A stretch of DNA of 64,000 bases from Microbacterium sp. zg-B185 (GTDB lineage Bacteria > Actinomycetota > Actinomycetes > Actinomycetales > Microbacteriaceae), in assembly GCF_030246885.1 (NCBI RefSeq), contig NZ_CP126739.1:744001-808000 (forward strand). The letters run 5' to 3'. Shown here one piece after another: positions 1-8,615 of the stretch. The notes below the pieces were generated by a model, which had not been told where the DNA came from, did not search any database, and saw only the letters and a program-made list of their open reading frames with translations. How positions within the stretch are numbered: position 1 is the first letter of the stretch; the number at the start of each line of letters is the position of its first letter. The translations under genes and the position numbers were made by a program.

Positions 1-563
1 TGACCCAGCCGACCACGTTTGGCGGCAGATCGCCGATGGTCGTCCCCGGCGTGCCGACGCCCGAGCTGCGCATCGCCCGGTTCCGCGGGCACGCCCGCGG
101 ACTGACCTGGTCTGCCCTGATCCTGGTCGCCGTCGCCGGAGCGGTGGGCTACTTCTACGGCAACCTCCCCGCTCCGTTCGAGGACTGGATGCTGTTGACC
201 GCCGCCGCGGCCATCGTGCTGTTCCTGGTGCTGCTGCCGTACCTGTCCTGGTGGGCGCATGTGTACACGATCACGACCCGTCGCGTCATCGAGCGATCGG
301 GGATCGTCGGCGCGCACCGGCGTGAGCTGAGCCACGTGCGCGGGTACACGGTGCAGGAGCGCCGCGGCATCCTGCAGCGCATGTGGGGAGCTGGCACCCT
401 GGTGCTCAGCAACGGCGTGGACCAGCCGCTGCGGCTGGCGAACATCCCGAGCGTCGCGCTGGTGCACGAGGCCCTGGTCGATCAGGTGGAGGTCAACCAG
501 ATCCTCGCGCACCGCGATGCCCAGGCGCTGCCCCCGGCCCCCGCCGAGCACCCCGGCGCCTGA
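1..563 (+). CDS. PH-domain (bPH2/DUF304-like) membrane protein, 5' end just outside window
   Basis: Small membrane protein of about 187 residues. Two hydrophobic segments near the N-terminus (roughly residues 36-56 and 64-86) are followed by a bacterial PH-like domain. That domain carries the typical Y-T-I-T-T-R-R-V-I-E-R-S-G strand after the second membrane segment and ends in a 'V..QI..H' helix. The frame is open to the left edge, and bases 1-2 are 'tg' followed by Thr-Gln-Pro codons. The natural start is therefore probably an ATG or GTG whose first base lies just outside the window. An internal ATG at 36 is the alternative. The family is common in actinobacteria and its molecular role is not established. 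It reads in the same direction as purK but is separated from it by a hairpin-rich 197 bp gap. Confidence 0.75.
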   Translation, partial: TQPTTFGGRSPMVVPGVPTPELRIARFRGHARGLTWSALILVAVAGAVGYFYGNLPAPFEDWMLLTAAAAIVLFLVLLPYLSWWAHVYTITTRRVIERSGIVGAHRRELSHVRGYTVQERRGILQRMWGAGTLVLSNGVDQPLRLANIPSVALVHEALVDQVEVNQILAHRDAQALPPAPAEHPGA

Positions 564-607
564 CCCGCTCCCTGTCGCCCTCGTGCGCCTCGCCCCTGCG
601 CGCTCCC

Positions 608-670
608 TGTTCACTTGCCCTGTGTGTACGGCAACCGAGCGCTTCGGCGTACATCCAGGGCAAGTGAACA
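608..670. terminator. 63-nt nested inverted repeat between the PH-domain gene and purK
   Basis: Two perfect 15-base arms (TGTTCACTTGCCCTG at 608-622 and its reverse complement at 656-670) enclose a second 6-bp stem (625-630 with 648-653). Inside that lies a short third stem around 635-647. No T-tract follows, so it is not a textbook intrinsic terminator. A terminator without a U-tail, a structured leader RNA or a protein-binding site for purK control are all possible. Pairing was checked base by base; the function is inferred. Confidence 0.5.
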
Positions 671-759
671 CCAGGGATGCCGCATGCCCGCCGGACGGGA
701 TCCTGGGCGGCGCCGGTGTGCGCGATGATGGGACCGGAACAGGCGACGAAAGGATCCCC

Positions 760-1896
760 ATGACGTTGCGAGTCGGAGTCATCGGCGGCGGCCAGCTGGC
801 CCGCATGATGATCGCACCCGCGGTCGAGATCGGCATCGACCTGCGCGTGCTGGCAGAGCAGGACGGAATGGCGGCGTCGCTCGCGGCCACGGCCGTCGGC
901 GACTACCGCGACGCGGCGACCGTGCTCGCATTCGCCCGCGACGTCGACGTGGTCACGTTCGACCATGAGCACGTGCCGCAGGACGTCCTCGCCGCGCTCG
1001 TCGCGGCCGGGGTGACGGTGCGGCCCGGTCCCGACCCGCTGCGGTACGCGCAGGACAAGCTCCTCATGCGCGCGCGTCTCCAGGAGCTGGGCATGCCGCA
1101 GCCGGAATGGGCCGCGGTCTTCAACGCCGCAGAGCTGCAGAGCTTCCTCGACGCCCACGGCGGGCGCGCCGTCGTCAAGACGCCGCGCGGCGGATACGAC
1201 GGCAAGGGCGTCCGCGTGGTGTCGGCGGGCACGGAAGCCGAGGACTGGTTCACGGCCCTCGCCGAGGACGCCCGCGGGGGCGCTCTGCTGGCCGAAGAGC
1301 TCGTCGACTTCTCCCGTGAGCTCGCGCAGCAGGTCGCGCGGCGCCCGTCAGGGCAGATGCGCGCCTATCCGGTCGTGGAGACCGTGCAGCGTGACGGCGT
1401 CTGCGCCGAGGTCATCGCGCCCGCACCGCACGGCGCCGGCCGGCTCTCGCAGGTCGCCTCGCGGATCGGGCTCGGCATCGCCGAGGGCCTGGATGTCACC
1501 GGGATGCTGGCCGTGGAGCTGTTCGAGACGACCGACGAGCGGCTGCTGGTGAACGAGCTGGCCATGCGCCCGCACAACAGCGGGCATTGGACCCAGGACG
1601 GCGCCGTCACCAGCCAGTTCGAGCAGCACCTGCGTGCGGTGCTTGACCTTCCGCTGGGCGATGCCGAGCCGAGCGCCGACTGGTCGGTGATGGTCAACAT
1701 CCTCGGCGGCCCGGAATCGGACAGCCTGGACCAGCGCTTCGCCGCGGTCATGGAGGCGTACCCGGCCGCGAAGGTGCACACCTACGGCAAAGCGCCCCGA
1801 CCGGGCCGCAAGGTCGGACATGTCACCGCCGTCGGCGACGACCTCGACGAGGTTGCATTCGAGGCGCGCGCCGCGGCATCCTTCTTCGAGGATTGA
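760..1896 (+). CDS. purK: N5-carboxyaminoimidazole ribonucleotide synthase PurK
   Basis: ATP-grasp enzyme of de novo purine synthesis. It converts 5-aminoimidazole ribonucleotide, ATP and bicarbonate to N5-CAIR. The 378-residue product begins with the Rossmann-like GVIGGGQLARMM motif typical of PurK. It contains the ATP-grasp segment 'VVKTPRGGYDGKGV' and the late 'NELAMRPHNSGHWT' metal/ATP-binding motif. The ATG at 760 is preceded by GAAAGGA (748-754) at a good distance, which fixes the start, although the frame is open well upstream. purE follows after 103 bp, giving the usual purK-purE pair. Cytoplasmic housekeeping gene; identification is firm. Confidence 0.97.
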   Translation: MTLRVGVIGGGQLARMMIAPAVEIGIDLRVLAEQDGMAASLAATAVGDYRDAATVLAFARDVDVVTFDHEHVPQDVLAALVAAGVTVRPGPDPLRYAQDKLLMRARLQELGMPQPEWAAVFNAAELQSFLDAHGGRAVVKTPRGGYDGKGVRVVSAGTEAEDWFTALAEDARGGALLAEELVDFSRELAQQVARRPSGQMRAYPVVETVQRDGVCAEVIAPAPHGAGRLSQVASRIGLGIAEGLDVTGMLAVELFETTDERLLVNELAMRPHNSGHWTQDGAVTSQFEQHLRAVLDLPLGDAEPSADWSVMVNILGGPESDSLDQRFAAVMEAYPAAKVHTYGKAPRPGRKVGHVTAVGDDLDEVAFEARAAASFFED

Positions 1897-1907
1897 CGCA
1901 TACCGCG

Positions 1908-1960
1908 CGGCGCGGTCGGCGCGGGGTTCTCGAGAACCGGCTGACCGAAGGACCGCGCCG
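1908..1960. promoter_or_regulatory. Nested palindromes in the purK-purE gap
   Basis: A perfect 14-bp palindrome (GGTTCTCGAGAACC, 1925-1938) is bracketed by 10-bp inverted arms (CGGCGCGGTC at 1908-1917 and its complement at 1951-1960). The element lies just upstream of the purE promoter box at 1988-1993. It could be an operator, an attenuator or a terminator for purK. No T-tract follows. Confidence 0.4.
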
Positions 1961-1987
1961 TTGCGGGGTTCTTCCAGCCTTCAGCCC

Positions 1988-1993
1988 TAGCCT
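1988..1993 (+). promoter_or_regulatory. -10 box of purE, probable leaderless start
   Basis: TAGCCT matches the actinobacterial TANNNT -10 pattern and ends 6 nt before the GTG start of purE at 2000. There is no Shine-Dalgarno sequence in that space, so transcription would begin at or next to the start codon. No convincing -35 box is visible. Confidence 0.4.
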
Positions 1994-1999
1994 GGTCGG

Positions 2000-2515
2000 G
2001 TGTCCCAGCCGCTGCATTCCTCCAACGCGCCCCTGATCGGCGTCGTGATGGGCTCCGATTCGGATTGGCGGGTCATGAGCGACGCGTCGCAGATCCTCAC
2101 CGACTTCGACGTGCCGCACGAGGTGGAGGTCGTCTCGGCCCACCGCACGCCCGACAAGCTCATCCGCTACGGTCGTGACGCCCGCGGCCGCGGCCTCCGC
2201 GCGATCATCGCCGGCGCCGGCGGGGCTGCGCACCTGCCCGGGATGCTGGCCTCGGTGACCGTCCTTCCGGTCATCGGCGTGCCCGTGCCGCTGGCGACGC
2301 TCGACGGGCTGGATTCGCTCCTGAGCATCGTGCAGATGCCGGCCGGGATCCCGGTCGCCACCGTCTCCATCGGCGGGGCCAAGAACGCCGCGCTGCTGGC
2401 CGTGCGGATCCTCGGGACGACGGATGCCGCGCTGGCCGTGCGGATCGAGGACTACGCCCGGGAGCTGGAGTCCCAGGTGGAGGACAAGAACCGGCGGCTC
2501 AAGGATTCCTTGTGA
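2000..2515 (+). CDS. purE: N5-carboxyaminoimidazole ribonucleotide mutase PurE
   Basis: Class I PurE, 171 residues. It moves the carboxyl group of N5-CAIR (the PurK product) to C4, giving 4-carboxy-AIR in purine synthesis. The N-terminal [10 protein letters not shown] loop, the SAHRTP segment with the catalytic histidine, and the '[12 protein letters not shown]' glycine-rich loop are all present. The length is normal for the family. The start is GTG at 2000, with a TAGCCT box 6 nt upstream and no ribosome binding site. The stop overlaps the GTG of the next gene by 4 bp, so the LCP gene is probably co-transcribed and translationally coupled. Confidence 0.97.
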   Translation: MSQPLHSSNAPLIGVVMGSDSDWRVMSDASQILTDFDVPHEVEVVSAHRTPDKLIRYGRDARGRGLRAIIAGAGGAAHLPGMLASVTVLPVIGVPVPLATLDGLDSLLSIVQMPAGIPVATVSIGGAKNAALLAVRILGTTDAALAVRIEDYARELESQVEDKNRRLKDSL

Positions 2516-3990
2516 GTGTGGCCAGCCCGCCACGCCCGGCCCCCTCCCGGGCGGCTTCGGCGAAGATCGTCGAAGACCGTCCGATGCGCTACCCCGACAC
2601 CGCCTCGCGCGCAGTGATGACGCGACGCGGCTGGTGGCTGGTCCTGCTGAATTTCCTCCTTCCCGGATCCGCGCAGGCGGTCGCCGGCAATCGTCGTCTC
2701 GGCAGGGTCGGCCTCGGAGCGACCATCGCGATGTGGGTGCTGGTCATCGTGGGCGCTCTGGTCGCGCTGCTGTGGCCGACCGCGGCCTTCACCCTGGTCA
2801 CCGGCGCATGGCTTCCCGAGTGGCTGGCGCTGCTGCGGCCCGTGCCGCTGCTGCTGATCCAGGGCCTGGTGATCGCGTACGGCATCCTCTGGGTGGTCCT
2901 GACCGTCGACACGCTGCGCCTGGTGCGGCTCGTCAAGACCGGTTCCGGCGCACGCGTCGGGATCGCCGCTGTCGCAGTGGCGCTTCTGGTGCTCTCCACG
3001 GCAGGCGCCGCCTATGCCGCCAACGTCGCCGGCACGGTGCGCGAGACCCTCGGCAGCATCTTCGTCGCGACCGGGCCGCCGGTACCGCCCAGCGACGGGT
3101 ACTACAACATCCTGCTGCTCGGAGCGGACAGCGGCGAAGGCCGTGACTCGATGCGGTTCGACAGCATCTCGGTGGTGTCGGTCAACGCCGAGACGGGTGC
3201 GACGACGATCACCGGCATCCCGCGCGACATGCCGCGCTTCCCCTTCGCGCCCGGCCCGATGCAGGACCGCTACCCGAACGGCCACGAAGGCCACGCGGAC
3301 CCGTCCTGCGGGTGGGGGAGCGGCGTGAACCAGTTGCGCACCGAGGTCGAGGTGTGCCAGGACGGGAACGCCCTGTATCCGGATGCTGTCGCCAACAGCT
3401 CCGAGCCCGGCATCGAGGCGACCAAGGACGCCGCGGAGGGCATCCTGGGCATCGAGATCCCGTACTACGTGTTCGTGGACATGCACGGCTTCGCAGCGCT
3501 CATCGACGCGCTCGGTGGGGTGGACATCACCGTGGCGGAGCGCCTGCCCAAGGGCGGCGGACCGGCGTACGCGGGTCAGCCCGCCGACGAGTGGGCGATC
3601 GGCTGGATCGAGGCCGGGGCGCAGCACATGGATGGCGACACGGCCCAGTGGTACGCCCGGTCGCGCTACACGACCGACGACTTCGATCGCATGAAGCGCC
3701 AGCGGCAGCTGCAGGAGGCGATTCTGGCGCAGTTCACGCCGCAGACGGTGCTGACCCGGTTCCAGGACGTCGCCACCGCGGGACAGGACCTCTTCCAGAC
3801 CGACCTGCCGCAGTCGATGCTGCCCTTCCTCGCCGATCTCGCGCTCAAGGCGAAGGAGCAGCCGGTGACGACCATCGAACTCACCCCCGCCAGCGGCATC
3901 GACGAGTACGACCCGGACTACCCCTACATCCAGGAGCTCGTGCGGCTCGCCCTGCATCCGCCCACGCAGACGCCCACACCCGAAGGCTGA
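2512..3990 (+). CDS. LytR-CpsA-Psr (LCP) family glycopolymer ligase
   Basis: Membrane-anchored phosphotransferase that, in the family, attaches undecaprenyl-linked glycopolymers to peptidoglycan. Of 492 residues, the first 175 or so carry about four hydrophobic segments. The extracytoplasmic LCP domain follows (about 205-390). It shows '[24 protein letters not shown]', the 'TGIPRDM' arginine motif, '[16 protein letters not shown]' and '[19 protein letters not shown]' with the conserved Arg/Asp residues. The GTG at 2512 overlaps the purE stop by 4 bp; GTG at 2518 or ATG at 2584 are alternatives. The ligase fits the glycopolymer genes that fill the rest of the window, but its polymer substrate cannot be read from sequence. 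Confidence 0.92.
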   Translation: MSVASPPRPAPSRAASAKIVEDRPMRYPDTASRAVMTRRGWWLVLLNFLLPGSAQAVAGNRRLGRVGLGATIAMWVLVIVGALVALLWPTAAFTLVTGAWLPEWLALLRPVPLLLIQGLVIAYGILWVVLTVDTLRLVRLVKTGSGARVGIAAVAVALLVLSTAGAAYAANVAGTVRETLGSIFVATGPPVPPSDGYYNILLLGADSGEGRDSMRFDSISVVSVNAETGATTITGIPRDMPRFPFAPGPMQDRYPNGHEGHADPSCGWGSGVNQLRTEVEVCQDGNALYPDAVANSSEPGIEATKDAAEGILGIEIPYYVFVDMHGFAALIDALGGVDITVAERLPKGGGPAYAGQPADEWAIGWIEAGAQHMDGDTAQWYARSRYTTDDFDRMKRQRQLQEAILAQFTPQTVLTRFQDVATAGQDLFQTDLPQSMLPFLADLALKAKEQPVTTIELTPASGIDEYDPDYPYIQELVRLALHPPTQTPTPEG

Positions 3991-3995
3991 GCCGC

Positions 3996-5099
3996 ATGAC
4001 CGCAACGCTCCGGGTGATGCTCGACCAGCTGGTCGCGCCGACCGATCCCGATCTGGCCACCGCCGCCCGCGAACTCACCCGCGGACTCGTCGCCGGCACG
4101 CCCGCCGGCTGCGAGGTGCAGGGCATCGCGCCTGCCGGACCCACGGACCGGCCCGTCGAGATCCCCGGGCTCGTCGGCGTGCGCCGCACGGCGCTGGCAC
4201 GGCGGGAGCTTGCCGCCGCCCTGCAGTTCGGCCTGGCGACCGGTATCGGCGGGGGGATGATCCACTCCCCGACGCTGCTGGCGCCCCTGGTGCGTCACGA
4301 TCGGGTGCACGAGAACGATCAGACCGTCGTGACCATCTGGGATCTGGGACCCTGGGAGGCCCCCGCCGACTGGCCCAAGCCCATCGTCTCGTGGCATCGC
4401 GCGATGCTCAAGCGCGCCGTCAAGCACGCCGACGCGGTGGTCGTTCCGACGCACTCGATGGCCGTGCGGCTGGGCGAGATCGCGAAGCTCGGCGAACGGA
4501 TCCGGGTCATCGCGGGCGCCGCGCCGGCCGGGTTCGCCGTGCCGGGTGACGAGGTCGGGCGGCGCCGGCAGCTCGATCTCCCCGACGGATTCGTCCTGCT
4601 CGCCGGCCACGCTGCTCCCCGCGACGCGCTGGCAGCGGGTTTGGATGCCGTCGGCCATGCCGCGCTGGATCTGCCGGTCGTGGTCATCGGCGCCGGCGAA
4701 GGGGAGGAACCGGCGATCGCCGACCTCGCCGCGGCTGCGGGCATCCCCGAGCGCAATCTCCACGTGCGCGGCGTCCTGTCCACCGAGGATCGTGCCGCGG
4801 TGTTCGGTGGCGCGGTGGTCTTCGTCGCCCCCGCGCACAGCAGCGCGTTCCCCTGGCGGATCCTGGAGGCACTGGCCCTCGGGGTGCCGGTGGTGGCGGC
4901 ATCCTCGCCGATCCATGACGAGCTGGTCGTGGACGGCGGGATGCTGGTTCCGGCCGACGGCTTGGCCGACGCGCTCGGCCGGGCGCTGGGATCTGCCGCG
5001 TCGGTGGAACGTCTCGGGGTGCTGGCGGCGGACCGCGGCCGTGCCTATTCGTGGCGCGAGTCTGCCGACCGGGTCTGGCAGCTGCACGCCGACTTGTAG
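3996..5099 (+). CDS. Glycosyltransferase, GT-B fold (GT4-like)
   Basis: 367-residue protein whose C-terminal half has the family-4 pattern: a phosphate/nucleotide-binding turn, then 'PWRILEALALGVPVVAASSPIHDELV' with the EX7E-type glutamates and 'GGMLVPADGLADAL'. No signal peptide or membrane segment is evident, so it acts on the cytoplasmic face. ATG at 3996 lies 5 bp after the LCP stop, although the frame is open further upstream; the product N-terminus from this ATG looks natural. It is probably in one transcript with purE and the LCP ligase. Donor and acceptor are unknown. Confidence 0.85.
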   Translation: MTATLRVMLDQLVAPTDPDLATAARELTRGLVAGTPAGCEVQGIAPAGPTDRPVEIPGLVGVRRTALARRELAAALQFGLATGIGGGMIHSPTLLAPLVRHDRVHENDQTVVTIWDLGPWEAPADWPKPIVSWHRAMLKRAVKHADAVVVPTHSMAVRLGEIAKLGERIRVIAGAAPAGFAVPGDEVGRRRQLDLPDGFVLLAGHAAPRDALAAGLDAVGHAALDLPVVVIGAGEGEEPAIADLAAAAGIPERNLHVRGVLSTEDRAAVFGGAVVFVAPAHSSAFPWRILEALALGVPVVAASSPIHDELVVDGGMLVPADGLADALGRALGSAASVERLGVLAADRGRAYSWRESADRVWQLHADL

Positions 5100-5190
5100 A
5101 CCGCCGCGAAACGTCTGACTTGCGCGTGTCGGTAGTGGTGGTTTCCAGAAAACTTTGGTATTCATCTGCAACTTCAGTCACACTGGTCAC

Positions 5191-7605
5191 ATGACGACGG
5201 TTGCTTCCCCCCGATCCAGAGCGCGTGCCGTGACCTTGGCCGTGAGCTGGGCCGCGACCGCCGCACTCGTCCTGGGCATGATCAGCGCCGGCAGCGGGGC
5301 CGCCGTGGCGCAGCCCGCACCCGCCGCGGCCACCGTCGCGCAGGGTCCGGTCAAGACCGCTGATCTGTCGAAGTTCCAGCCCGGGCACATCATCAGCGAC
5401 GCGGCATTCTTCGACAAGGGCACGATGTCCGAAGCTCAGATCCAGGCCTTCCTGCAGGCCAAGGTGCCCAACTGCCAGTCCGGATACATCTGTCTGAAGG
5501 ACTGGTACGACACCTCGCGCACGACCGCAGCGGATGCGATGTGCGGAGCGTACTCCGGCGGCACGCGCGAGCGGGCATCCACGATCATCTACAAGGTCGC
5601 GCAGGCGTGCGGGATCAATCCCCAGGTGCTGATCGTGATGCTTCAGAAAGAGCAGGGTCTGGTCAACCACACCTGGCCCAGCGACTGGCGCTACACGATC
5701 GCGATGGGACAGGGTTGTCCCGACACCGCGGCGTGTGACACCCGGTACTACGGCTTCTTCAATCAGATGTACGGCGCGGCGTGGCAGCTGAAGCGCTATG
5801 CCAACCCGGCAGGGACTAGCCAGTACTTCACCTGGTACGCGCCCGGAAAGACATGGAACGTTCGCTGGCACCCGAACGAGGCATGCGGCTCGTCGCCCGT
5901 GTACATCCAGAACCAGGCCACGGCCAACCTCTACTACTACACGCCCTATCAGCCGAACGCGGCGGCCATCCGCGCCGGCTACGGCGAGGGTGACGGCTGC
6001 TCGAGCTACGGCAACCGCAACTTCTATCAGTACTTCACGGACTGGTTCGGCTCGACGCCGCTGCCGACCGTCGCCTCCGTGGATTCGTCTGCGCACGTCA
6101 CCGCTCTCGATTCCAGCGGAACTCTCTGGGCCTACCCGTTCGCGGCCGGTGGATCCTGGGGCACGCCGATCAAGGTGGCCTCGATGCCCGACGCGCGACG
6201 CGCCCTCGCGGTCGGCGACCTGGACGGCGATGGCCATCGCGACGTGATCGGTGTGAGCGCCGGCGGCATGACAACCCTGTACCTCAGTGACGGAGGAACC
6301 ACGTACGGCCGAACCCGCCCGCTGGGCGCCGATTGGTCCGGGGCCGTGCTCGCCACAGCGGCCGGTGACTTCGACGGTGACGGCGCGCCGGATGCGTTCA
6401 CGACGAACGGCGTCGGCGACCTGCTGCTCTGGCGCAACACGGGAGCCGGCCGGCTGCGGGCACCCATCGTGGTCGGCACCGGATGGGGCGGCATGAGTCT
6501 GCTCTCCGGGGGCGCTGACATGGATGGCGACGGCGCGCCCGACCTCGTCGCTCGGCACAGCAACGGCAACCTGTACCTGTACACCGGCAACGGTTCGGGC
6601 AGCTGGCGAGGATCGACGCAGATCGGCAGCAACTGGTGGGGGATGACGGCTGTCTTCAGCCCCGGTGACTTCTCCGGCGATGGCGTGCGCGACATCTTGG
6701 CACGCGACACCGCGGGGGGCCTCTGGCACTACTACGGTGCGGGGGGCGGGCGCATCGCCGGCGGAACCCGGGTGGGGAACGGCTGGAGTGGAATGGTCGA
6801 TATCGCGGGCACCGGACCTGACACGGCGAACGTCCGGGTGTTCCCGGCGGGTGCCGGTGACGTGGACGGTGACAGGGCTCGGGACGTCCTCGCCCTGACT
6901 GAGGGCGGCCAGTTGCTCGCGTACCGAGGTGACGGAACGGGCGGTTGGCGCGGATCGAGCGCCATCGAAGGCGTATGGCCCATCGGAAGTCGGCTGGTGA
7001 CGATGGGCGACTTCTCAGGGGACGGCGCAGCAGATCTGGGGCGCGTGCTCGCCGACGGCACCTTCGAACTGCTCAAAGGGCGCGGCGACAGCACCTACGA
7101 GGCTCCGATCGCGATCGGCAACGGATGGAGCTCAATAGGTCTCCTGGTCGGCGGCGTCGACTTTGACGGGGACCGCAACGTCGACGTCGTCGGGCGCGAC
7201 GCATCGGGCAACCTGGTGATGTACCGCGGCGACGGAGTCGGTGGTTGGCTCGGCGGCCTCACGACCGTCGGCAACGGCTGGGGCGGCGTGAACGCCTTGT
7301 TCTATGCGGGAGATTTCGACGGCGACAGCGCACCAGACATGATCGCTCGCCTGGCTGACGGCGCCCTCTGGCTCTATCCGGGCTCAGGCTCGGGAGGATG
7401 GCGGACTCCCCGCGCGATCGGCGTCAACTGGTTCGGGTTCACGGCGATAATCGGCGCGGGCAACTTCGACGGAAGCGGTGGCCCCGACGTGCTTGCGCGC
7501 ACCGCGGGCGGTCTGCTTTACCTCTACCGGGGCGACGGTCGTGGGGGCTGGCAGAGCGATGCGGTCATCGGACAGGGCTGGAATGGGATGATCCAGCTCG
7601 GCTGA
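5191..7605 (+). CDS. Secreted FG-GAP/VCBS-repeat protein with a lysozyme-like N-terminal domain
   Basis: 804 residues. A classical signal peptide (about 1-40, cleaved near AVA-QP) leads to an N-terminal globular domain (about 55-290) rich in Cys, Trp and Tyr. This domain has 'LIVMLQKEQGLV' around residue 154, which recalls the catalytic glutamate helix of lysozyme-like or transglycosylase folds. From about residue 330 to the end there are about nine FG-GAP/VCBS repeats with calcium-loop motifs such as DLDGDGHRD, DFDGDGAPD, DMDGDGAPD and DFDGDRNVD. They probably form one or more beta-propellers. The ATG at 5191 is chosen because it gives the proper signal peptide; an upstream TTG at 5155 does not. 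It is likely an exported cell-surface protein. Muralytic activity is inference only. Confidence 0.8.
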   Translation: MTTVASPRSRARAVTLAVSWAATAALVLGMISAGSGAAVAQPAPAAATVAQGPVKTADLSKFQPGHIISDAAFFDKGTMSEAQIQAFLQAKVPNCQSGYICLKDWYDTSRTTAADAMCGAYSGGTRERASTIIYKVAQACGINPQVLIVMLQKEQGLVNHTWPSDWRYTIAMGQGCPDTAACDTRYYGFFNQMYGAAWQLKRYANPAGTSQYFTWYAPGKTWNVRWHPNEACGSSPVYIQNQATANLYYYTPYQPNAAAIRAGYGEGDGCSSYGNRNFYQYFTDWFGSTPLPTVASVDSSAHVTALDSSGTLWAYPFAAGGSWGTPIKVASMPDARRALAVGDLDGDGHRDVIGVSAGGMTTLYLSDGGTTYGRTRPLGADWSGAVLATAAGDFDGDGAPDAFTTNGVGDLLLWRNTGAGRLRAPIVVGTGWGGMSLLSGGADMDGDGAPDLVARHSNGNLYLYTGNGSGSWRGSTQIGSNWWGMTAVFSPGDFSGDGVRDILARDTAGGLWHYYGAGGGRIAGGTRVGNGWSGMVDIAGTGPDTANVRVFPAGAGDVDGDRARDVLALTEGGQLLAYRGDGTGGWRGSSAIEGVWPIGSRLVTMGDFSGDGAADLGRVLADGTFELLKGRGDSTYEAPIAIGNGWSSIGLLVGGVDFDGDRNVDVVGRDASGNLVMYRGDGVGGWLGGLTTVGNGWGGVNALFYAGDFDGDSAPDMIARLADGALWLYPGSGSGGWRTPRAIGVNWFGFTAIIGAGNFDGSGGPDVLARTAGGLLYLYRGDGRGGWQSDAVIGQGWNGMIQLG

Positions 7606-7655
7606 CCGAGATCGCGCGCCCGGTCGTTTGGCATCTACGGCGTCGGCGGCTGTCG

Positions 7656-7661
7656 TAGAAT
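7656..7661 (+). promoter_or_regulatory. -10 box upstream of the ABC exporter operon
   Basis: TAGAAT in a 95-bp gap, 39 nt before the ATG at 7701. TTGGCA at 7628-7633 lies too far upstream (22-bp spacer) to be a good -35 partner, so this call is weak. Confidence 0.3.
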
Positions 7662-7700
7662 CGCAACCTGTGTGCGGAATGGGCCGCAACGTCTACCCCG

Positions 7701-8615
7701 ATGAGTCGAGCAGTGTCCCAGATCCGAGATCCATTCGCGCAGGTGCCGCGCTCTGCCTTCGACGTGCCCGGAAAAGCAGGTGGCCTGCTCGACGTGTTCC
7801 GCTGGCATTATTTGCTGCGTCTGCTCGTCCGAACGGGCGTCACCACGCGCTATCGGAACTCGATCCTCGGCTGGACGTGGTCGTATGTGCGCCCCGCCGC
7901 GCAGTTTCTGGTGTTCTGGGTCGTGCTCGGGCTGTTCCTCAACCTCGAGCGCGGCATCTCCAATTACGCGATCTACCTCTTTTCGGGGATCGTGGTGATC
8001 AACCTCTTCAGCGAGGCGTTCAAGAACGCGACGACGTCGATCGTGGGCAACGCCCCTCTTGTGCGGAAGGTCTACCTGCCCCGGCAACTCTTCGCGGTGT
8101 CCGCAGTCATGGTGGCTTTCGTCCACTTTCTTCCGCAGGTCGGGCTGCTGCTCATCGTCTGCCTGTTTCTGGGGTGGACAGCCCACATCTCGATCCTGTC
8201 CGTCCTCGCCGTCCTGGCAGGAGCCCTGCTGGTCATGGTGTTCGCCCTCGGGCTCGGGCTGCTGTTCGGCGCCATGAACGTTCGCTACCGCGACGCGGAG
8301 AACATCGTGGAACTTCTCCTCCTGCTGGCCACCTGGGCGTCGCCTGTCCTGTATTCGTGGGTCATGGTCAAGGAGGCGATACACCAGCTGGGCTGGCCCT
8401 CCTGGCTGCTCGAGGTGTATCTCCTGAACCCCATCACGCAGGCCGTCGAACTTTTCCATTTCGCGTTCTGGTACCCGGTGACTGAGACGACGCTTGCGCT
8501 TCCCCCGGGCCTGGCGGTCAACACCCTGTGGACATTCCTGATCGCGATCGTCGTCCTGCTGATCGGTCAGGCGGTCTTCCGCCGCCTTGAGGGAAGGTTT
8601 GCGCAGGACCTATGA
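7701..8615 (+). CDS. ABC-2 type polysaccharide export permease (Wzm-like)
   Basis: 304-residue integral membrane protein with about six membrane segments after a cytoplasmic N-terminal region. The 'YRNSILGWTWSYVRPAAQFLVFWVVLG' entry segment is typical of Wzm/TagG permeases. The conserved 'NVRYRDAENIVELLLLLATWASPVLYSW' loop comes before the last two helices. It would move a lipid-linked glycan across the membrane with the ATPase encoded next, whose ATG overlaps this gene's stop by 4 bp. Together with the downstream DUF6541 gene it forms a tightly coupled three-gene set. It is one of two Wzm-like genes in the window (the other is at 49852-50643). Confidence 0.9.
   Translation: MSRAVSQIRDPFAQVPRSAFDVPGKAGGLLDVFRWHYLLRLLVRTGVTTRYRNSILGWTWSYVRPAAQFLVFWVVLGLFLNLERGISNYAIYLFSGIVVINLFSEAFKNATTSIVGNAPLVRKVYLPRQLFAVSAVMVAFVHFLPQVGLLLIVCLFLGWTAHISILSVLAVLAGALLVMVFALGLGLLFGAMNVRYRDAENIVELLLLLATWASPVLYSWVMVKEAIHQLGWPSWLLEVYLLNPITQAVELFHFAFWYPVTETTLALPPGLAVNTLWTFLIAIVVLLIGQAVFRRLEGRFAQDL

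Noticed and set aside
4684..6729. 681-codon minus-strand frame opposite the glycosyltransferase and VCBS gene
   Set aside because: Antisense of conserved calcium-loop repeats; no start context and no domain signal.
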